In this document: piece by piece, positions 6,275-9,682 of the stretch
Layout: each line of letters begins with the position of its first letter
How positions within the stretch are numbered: the first letter of the stretch is position 1
DNA from: Brevundimonas sp. UBA2388
Lineage (GTDB): Bacteria; Pseudomonadota; Alphaproteobacteria; Caulobacterales; Caulobacteraceae
Length of the DNA stretch: 9,682 bases
Reading direction: 5' to 3'
Assembly: GCA_002343425.1 (NCBI GenBank)
Contig: DDSO01000094.1
Location: 7,845-17,526 of the forward strand
Notes under the pieces: model-generated
What the model was told of the DNA's origin: nothing
The model's database searches: none
The model's input: only the letters and a program-made list of their open reading frames with translations
Program-made: the position numbers and the translations under genes

Positions 6275-6294
6275 TCCGGTTCGAGGTTTTTCCC

Positions 6295-7656
6295 ATGGCA
6301 GGGCTCTCTGTCGCCCACCGCGTCGCGCTCACCGCCCTGCTGGCGCGGTGTCCCGAAGCCGCGCTCAGAGCCGTGTCCGCCGCTGTCGCGCCCATGGGTG
6401 GCGGCCGCGCGGCCGAACTCCGGATGCTCATTGGCGAGGAATCCCGCGACAGGTTGCGCCGGGCCAAGGTGCTGGCTCCCTTGGTCCCGATGTTCCGCGC
6501 CCGCACCGACGGCATCGCCGCCATGACCTTTCCGTCTCACATCCTGCCGCGCGTGTGGCGCGCCGCCAGTGAACGTGAGCCCGATCTGTTGCCCCACCTG
6601 GACCAGGATGAGCCCTCGACCATCGGTGTCGCCGACCGCTTCTGTCAGGCGGCGGCCAGTGTCGTGCGCGACCAGCCCGACCTTGTCTGGCCCCAGGGCG
6701 GCGATGAGGCTGCCCGTCAGAAGGGACTCGCCGACCTCGCGGCCTGTCTCGATCTGGCCCATCTGGCGCGGCGGGGCCTGCCCTCACTGGAGATCTGGCT
6801 CAAACGGCCGGACGGCGACCAGATCGCCGAACTGCGTCTGCTGCTCAAGGATTGCGCCGGGGTTCACGTCGACGGCGCCCAGCGCGTGCTCGAAATGCTG
6901 TTCGCCCATCTCGACGACGCCGTCCTGATCCTGCGCATCGTCACCCAGACCTCGCTGGCGGCCGGGCGCGAGGGCTTCCTCAGCGAGTCGGAGCTGGCCG
7001 GCTTCGTCGATAGGTTGATCACCGGCGTCGATGTCCGCGCCCGCAAGATCGAGGCGTTCAAGCCGGGCGCCGATCTGGACCGGGTCGATACGGTCATCGC
7101 CGACCTCAACTGGTGCGCCGGTGTGCTCGGCGAACTCGACGTGACCCTGACCCTCAACCCGCAGAGCGTCTGGGGCAAGTCGGTCCGGGACGCGCGCGTC
7201 GCCATCGCCCAACGTCTGTCCGGCCTGTTGCGCGCGGCGGACAAGGCGGTGGATGAGGCGCTGCCGCTGGAACGGGTGCAGATCGCCGGACGCATGACCC
7301 GCAAGGCGCCCCGACTGTCGGCCCCGGTCGACGGCCCCACGGTCGGCGCGGCTCTCAGCCTGTTGAAACTGGTCGGATCGGCGCGCGGCCCGGCCTCGAC
7401 CTTCGGCTGCGAGGCCGACCGCAAGACCCTGGTCGACGCCCTGACCGACCGATTGTCCGACTATGCCGACCAGACGCTGCGGATGATCAATGACGGCGAG
7501 GCCGGGGACGAAGCTCATGCACTCGGCCTCGTCGAACTGTCGGCGCTCTGCCTTGACCATATCGATGCCGAGGAGCCCGCGCGCACGGTGCGGCGTCGGG
7601 CCGCGGTCGCCGGCGCCCCTGCAAAGGGGTCGGAGGCCTCGTCGCGGGCCGCCTGA
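6295..7656 (+). CDS. Unrecognised 453-residue helical cytosolic protein
   Basis: I do not recognise a named family. The product is 453 residues, with no signal peptide or membrane helix visible, rich in Ala, Leu, Arg and Asp, and with the periodic hydrophobic pattern of an all-helical protein. Notable stretches are RVALTALLARCPEAALRAVS near the N terminus, an aromatic/proline patch FPSHILPRVWRAA (about 79-91), the segment DLNWCAGVLGELD in the middle, and an Ala/Arg-rich disordered-looking tail after about residue 430. Codon usage and GC content look like its neighbours, and the frame is intact for 1.36 kb, so it is surely a gene. GAGG at 6283-6286 lies eight bases before the ATG. It begins 82 bases after the sensor kinase and ends 18 bases before ccmI, so it may be co-transcribed with the cytochrome c maturation genes. 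Any functional link to them is only positional. Confidence 0.8.
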   Translation: MAGLSVAHRVALTALLARCPEAALRAVSAAVAPMGGGRAAELRMLIGEESRDRLRRAKVLAPLVPMFRARTDGIAAMTFPSHILPRVWRAASEREPDLLPHLDQDEPSTIGVADRFCQAAASVVRDQPDLVWPQGGDEAARQKGLADLAACLDLAHLARRGLPSLEIWLKRPDGDQIAELRLLLKDCAGVHVDGAQRVLEMLFAHLDDAVLILRIVTQTSLAAGREGFLSESELAGFVDRLITGVDVRARKIEAFKPGADLDRVDTVIADLNWCAGVLGELDVTLTLNPQSVWGKSVRDARVAIAQRLSGLLRAADKAVDEALPLERVQIAGRMTRKAPRLSAPVDGPTVGAALSLLKLVGSARGPASTFGCEADRKTLVDALTDRLSDYADQTLRMINDGEAGDEAHALGLVELSALCLDHIDAEEPARTVRRRAAVAGAPAKGSEASSRAA

Positions 7657-7674
7657 TCGGCTACATCGCCGGGG

Positions 7675-8484
7675 ATGACGGCATTCTGGATCATGACGGC
7701 GCTTCTGACGGCTCTCGCGGGCCTGTGCGCGCTGGCCGGCGCGCGCCGGGGCGCCGACGGCGACGGGCCCGTGTCTGTCGCCGCTGAACTGGCCGAACTG
7801 GATCGACTGAAGGCGCGGGGATTGCTCGACGAAGCCGGCTGGACCGCAGCCCGCGCCGAGGCCGGTCGCCGAATCCTCGTCTCCGACCGGGAAACCGCTC
7901 CGCTCCGGGCCGGAACCAGAGACCGGTTCTGGGTGCTGGCCGGACTGGCGGTCACCGCGGCGGCGACGCTGGGCCTCTATGCCCTGGTCGGCGCGCCGGG
8001 CCTGCCCGACCAGGCCTATGAGCGCCGCGTGGATCAGTGGACCACTGAGCTGGAGACGCTGCAGCCGCCGCAACTCGCCGCCGTGGCCGCACGGGTGGTC
8101 AGCGAGCGGCCCAACGATCATGAGGCTCTGACCATGCTGGGCGCCGCCCGTTTCGAGGCCGGCGATCCGATCGGCGCCGCCTCGGCCTTCCGACGGGCCC
8201 TCGCGCTGCAGCCGGACGACGCCCAGAGCTGGTCGAGGCTGGGCGAGAGCCTGACCCGGGCCAATGGCGGCGTGGTCGGCGGCGACGCCGAGGCCGCCTT
8301 CGCCCAGGCCCTGCGTCGTGATCCGGGTCAGCTGGGCGCGCGCTATTTCCTCGGCGAGGCGGCGCTTGCCCGAAACGAGCCGGCCATGGTCCGGGCCATG
8401 TGGGGGCCGCTGATCGCGGTCCTTGACCCGGCCGATCCGCGCCGGGCGGACCTGCAAAGGCGACTGCCGGGAGGAACGGAATGA
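7675..8484 (+). CDS. ccmI: Cytochrome c maturation protein CcmI (CycH)
   Basis: CcmI is an inner-membrane chaperone that captures the C terminus of apocytochrome c in the periplasm and hands it to the CcmF/H heme-ligation complex. The 269-residue protein has the expected plan: a membrane helix at the N terminus (MTAFWIMTALLTALAGLCALAG, about 4-22), a cytoplasmic loop with the leucine-rich ELAELDRLKARGLLDEAGW pattern and a conserved AEAGRRIL ending, a second helix (about 85-105), the family GAPGLPDQAYERR motif (106-118), and a periplasmic TPR domain from about 148 with two or three repeats (NDHEALTMLGAARFEAGDPIGAASAF, then DDAQSWSRLGESL and GARYFLGEAALAR). It is shorter than some alphaproteobacterial CcmI proteins, with a compact TPR part. 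The start has only GGGG directly before it. Its stop overlaps the ccmE ATG, and the order ccmI-ccmE-ccmF matches rhizobial cycHJK. Confidence 0.9.
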   Translation: MTAFWIMTALLTALAGLCALAGARRGADGDGPVSVAAELAELDRLKARGLLDEAGWTAARAEAGRRILVSDRETAPLRAGTRDRFWVLAGLAVTAAATLGLYALVGAPGLPDQAYERRVDQWTTELETLQPPQLAAVAARVVSERPNDHEALTMLGAARFEAGDPIGAASAFRRALALQPDDAQSWSRLGESLTRANGGVVGGDAEAAFAQALRRDPGQLGARYFLGEAALARNEPAMVRAMWGPLIAVLDPADPRRADLQRRLPGGTE

Positions 8485-8963
8485 ACTGGCTGCCCAAATC
8501 GCCAAAGGCGCGTCGCCGCCTGTGGGTTATCGTCGCGGTCGCTCCGGTTCTGGCGCTGGCGGTCGGCCTGTCGCTCTATGCGATGCGAGACAACGTCACC
8601 TTCTTCTTCTCGCCGTCCGAAGCGACGGCAGAGACTGCGCCCACCGGCCGGGTCATCCGGCTGGGCGGGCTGGTCGAGGCGGGCAGCGTGGTGCGTGGCG
8701 CCGACGGCGAGGTGGCCTTTGCGATCACGGACAATGCCGCGACCACCCGCATCGTCTATCAGGGCGACCTGCCCGACCTGTTCCGCGAGGGGCAGGGGGT
8801 GGTCACCCAGGGCGCCTTCCAGCCCGATCGCAGCTTCCGCGCCACCCAGGTGCTGGCCAAGCACGACGAGAACTACATGCCGCGAGAGGTCGCCGACCGG
8901 CTCAAGGCCAAGGGCGAATGGCGGCCTGAAGGCACGCCACCCGCCGGAGCACCAACCACGTGA
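8481..8963 (+). CDS. ccmE: Cytochrome c maturation heme chaperone CcmE (CycJ)
   Basis: CcmE is a periplasmic, membrane-anchored OB-fold protein that carries heme covalently and delivers it to CcmF. This 160-residue protein has a basic N terminus (PKSPKARRR), one membrane anchor (about 14-34), then the beta-rich core with RVIRLGGLVEAGSV (57-70), ITDNAATTRIVYQGDLPDLFREGQGVVTQG (82-111), and the signature AKHDENYMP (126-134). His128 is the heme-attaching histidine and Tyr132 the axial ligand, by comparison with the family. The histidine form, rather than the rarer cysteine variant, places it in ordinary System I. The C-terminal tail (RPEGTPPAGAPTT) looks flexible. GGGAGGA at 8469-8475 lies five bases before the ATG, a strong site. 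Start and stop both overlap neighbouring genes by four bases. Confidence 0.96.
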   Translation: MNWLPKSPKARRRLWVIVAVAPVLALAVGLSLYAMRDNVTFFFSPSEATAETAPTGRVIRLGGLVEAGSVVRGADGEVAFAITDNAATTRIVYQGDLPDLFREGQGVVTQGAFQPDRSFRATQVLAKHDENYMPREVADRLKAKGEWRPEGTPPAGAPTT

Positions 8964-9682
8964 TCGTTGAACTGGGTGCCTTCGCCCTGATTCTCGCCTT
9001 GGCGCTGGCGGTGCTGCAGACCGGCATGGCCGTCGCCGGTCGCCTGCGTCGCAGTCCCGTGCTGGCCGGCGCCGCCGAGGGTGCGGCCGTCGCCGGCGCG
9101 GTCGCTGTCGCCCTGTCCTTCGCCGCCCTGATCTGGGCCTTCGCGGTCTCGGACTTCTCGGTCTCCAATGTCGCGGCCAACAGCCACACCGACAAGCCGA
9201 TGCTCTACAAGGTGGCCGCCGCCTGGGGCAGCCATGAGGGCTCGCTGGTGCTGTGGTGTCTGGTCCTGACCGGATTCGGCGCGGTCCTGACGCGGGCGCG
9301 CGGCCTGCCGTTCGGACTCAAGGCCTCGGCGGTGGCGACACAGGGCCTGCTCGGGGTGCTGTTCCTCGCCTTCGCCGTCTTCACCTCCAACCCGTTCGCG
9401 CGGCTCGACCCGGCGCCGTTCCAGGGCGGCTCGCTGAACCCGCTGCTGCAGGACCCGGCTCTCGCCTTCCATCCGCCGCTGCTCTACCTCGGCTATGTCG
9501 GCTTCTCGGTCTGTTTCTCGCTGGCGGTGGCGGCCCTGATCGAGGGCCGGGCCAATTCCAGCTTCTGGCCGGCCTGGGGCCGCTGGGTCCGGCCCTGGGC
9601 CCTGGCCAGCTGGGCCTTCCTGACCGGCGGCATCACCCTCGGCGCCTTCTGGGCCTATTATGAGCTCGGCTGGGGCGGCTGG
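8960..9682 (+). CDS. ccmF: Cytochrome c heme lyase subunit CcmF (CycK), 3' end outside the window
   Basis: CcmF is a polytopic inner-membrane protein of the heme-handling family. It takes heme from CcmE and, with CcmH, attaches it to apocytochrome c in the periplasm. The first 241 codons are visible from a GTG that overlaps the ccmE stop (GTGA), with GGAG at 8946-8949 ten bases upstream. Family landmarks are ELGAFALILALALAVLQ (helix 1), NSHTDKPMLYKVAAAWGSHEGSLVLW (74-99), SNPFARLDPAPF, and NPLLQDPALAFHPPLLYLGYVGFSV with His171, close to the E. coli heme-ligand histidine near 173. The window ends inside WAYYELGWGGW, the start of the tryptophan-rich WWD heme-binding domain. Several more helices and the C-terminal half should follow. 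In related genomes ccmH (cycL) comes next. Confidence 0.95.
   Translation, partial: MIVELGAFALILALALAVLQTGMAVAGRLRRSPVLAGAAEGAAVAGAVAVALSFAALIWAFAVSDFSVSNVAANSHTDKPMLYKVAAAWGSHEGSLVLWCLVLTGFGAVLTRARGLPFGLKASAVATQGLLGVLFLAFAVFTSNPFARLDPAPFQGGSLNPLLQDPALAFHPPLLYLGYVGFSVCFSLAVAALIEGRANSSFWPAWGRWVRPWALASWAFLTGGITLGAFWAYYELGWGGW

Noticed and set aside
6275..6286. TCCGGTTCGAGG resembles a tRNA T-arm (GGTTCGA).
   Set aside because: There is no cloverleaf, acceptor stem or anticodon arm around it. It is a short coincidental match just before a start codon.
6784..8505. A 573-codon open frame on the minus strand.
   Set aside because: It lies opposite the unknown gene and ccmI, crosses both genes and their gap, and gives a Gly/Arg/Gln-rich product with no family features. 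Long antisense frames are common in DNA this GC-rich.
1..9682. Search for a defence system, mobile element, CRISPR array or prophage.
   Set aside because: No transposase, integrase, terminal inverted repeats, spaced identical repeats or defence domains were seen. The genes are core metabolism, signalling and cytochrome biogenesis with uniform composition.

Overview
The window is GC-rich, gene-dense chromosomal DNA. It looks like a Caulobacterales alphaproteobacterium, Brevundimonas- or Caulobacter-like. That placement is an inference from three things: the cycHJK-type (ccmI-ccmE-ccmF) gene order, a small PepSY-type gene in front of a PhoPQ/FeuPQ-like two-component pair, and a promoter that resembles the Caulobacter housekeeping consensus. 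No mobile element, phage gene, CRISPR array, tRNA or rRNA was seen.

Layout. (1) Bases 2-3042, plus strand: the 3' part of folP (dihydropteroate synthase), thiD (HMP/HMP-P kinase), a nucleotidyltransferase-fold protein of the DUF925 type, and a PhzF-family isomerase. thiD, the nucleotidyltransferase gene and phzF are joined by two ATGA stop/start overlaps. (2) Bases 3053-3104: two hairpins between convergent genes. (3) Bases 3109-3546, minus strand: a small secreted Arg/Gly/Asp-rich protein of unknown function. (4) Bases 3547-3801: a divergent control region with an 11-bp-period direct repeat facing each way. (5) Bases 3802-6212, plus strand: a tightly packed trio of a small exported PepSY-like protein, an OmpR/PhoB-family response regulator and a PhoQ/FeuQ-like sensor kinase. 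(6) Bases 6295-7656: a 453-residue helical protein I do not recognise. (7) Bases 7675-9682: ccmI, ccmE and the first 241 codons of ccmF, for System I cytochrome c maturation. ccmF runs off the window.

How they work together. folP (folate) and thiD (thiamine) are core cofactor-synthesis genes, and their two followers probably share thiD's message. The most interesting part is region 3-5. The repeats resemble PhoP-box operators and sit in front of both the minus-strand secreted gene and the PepSY/regulator/kinase operon. This suggests an autoregulated envelope-stress circuit with a small periplasmic modulator (FeuN-like) and a divergent secreted target. On the plus side the -10-like element lies so close to the ATG that the message may be leaderless. 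The last block delivers heme to apocytochromes in the periplasm: CcmI holds the apocytochrome, CcmE carries heme, and CcmF is part of the ligation machine.
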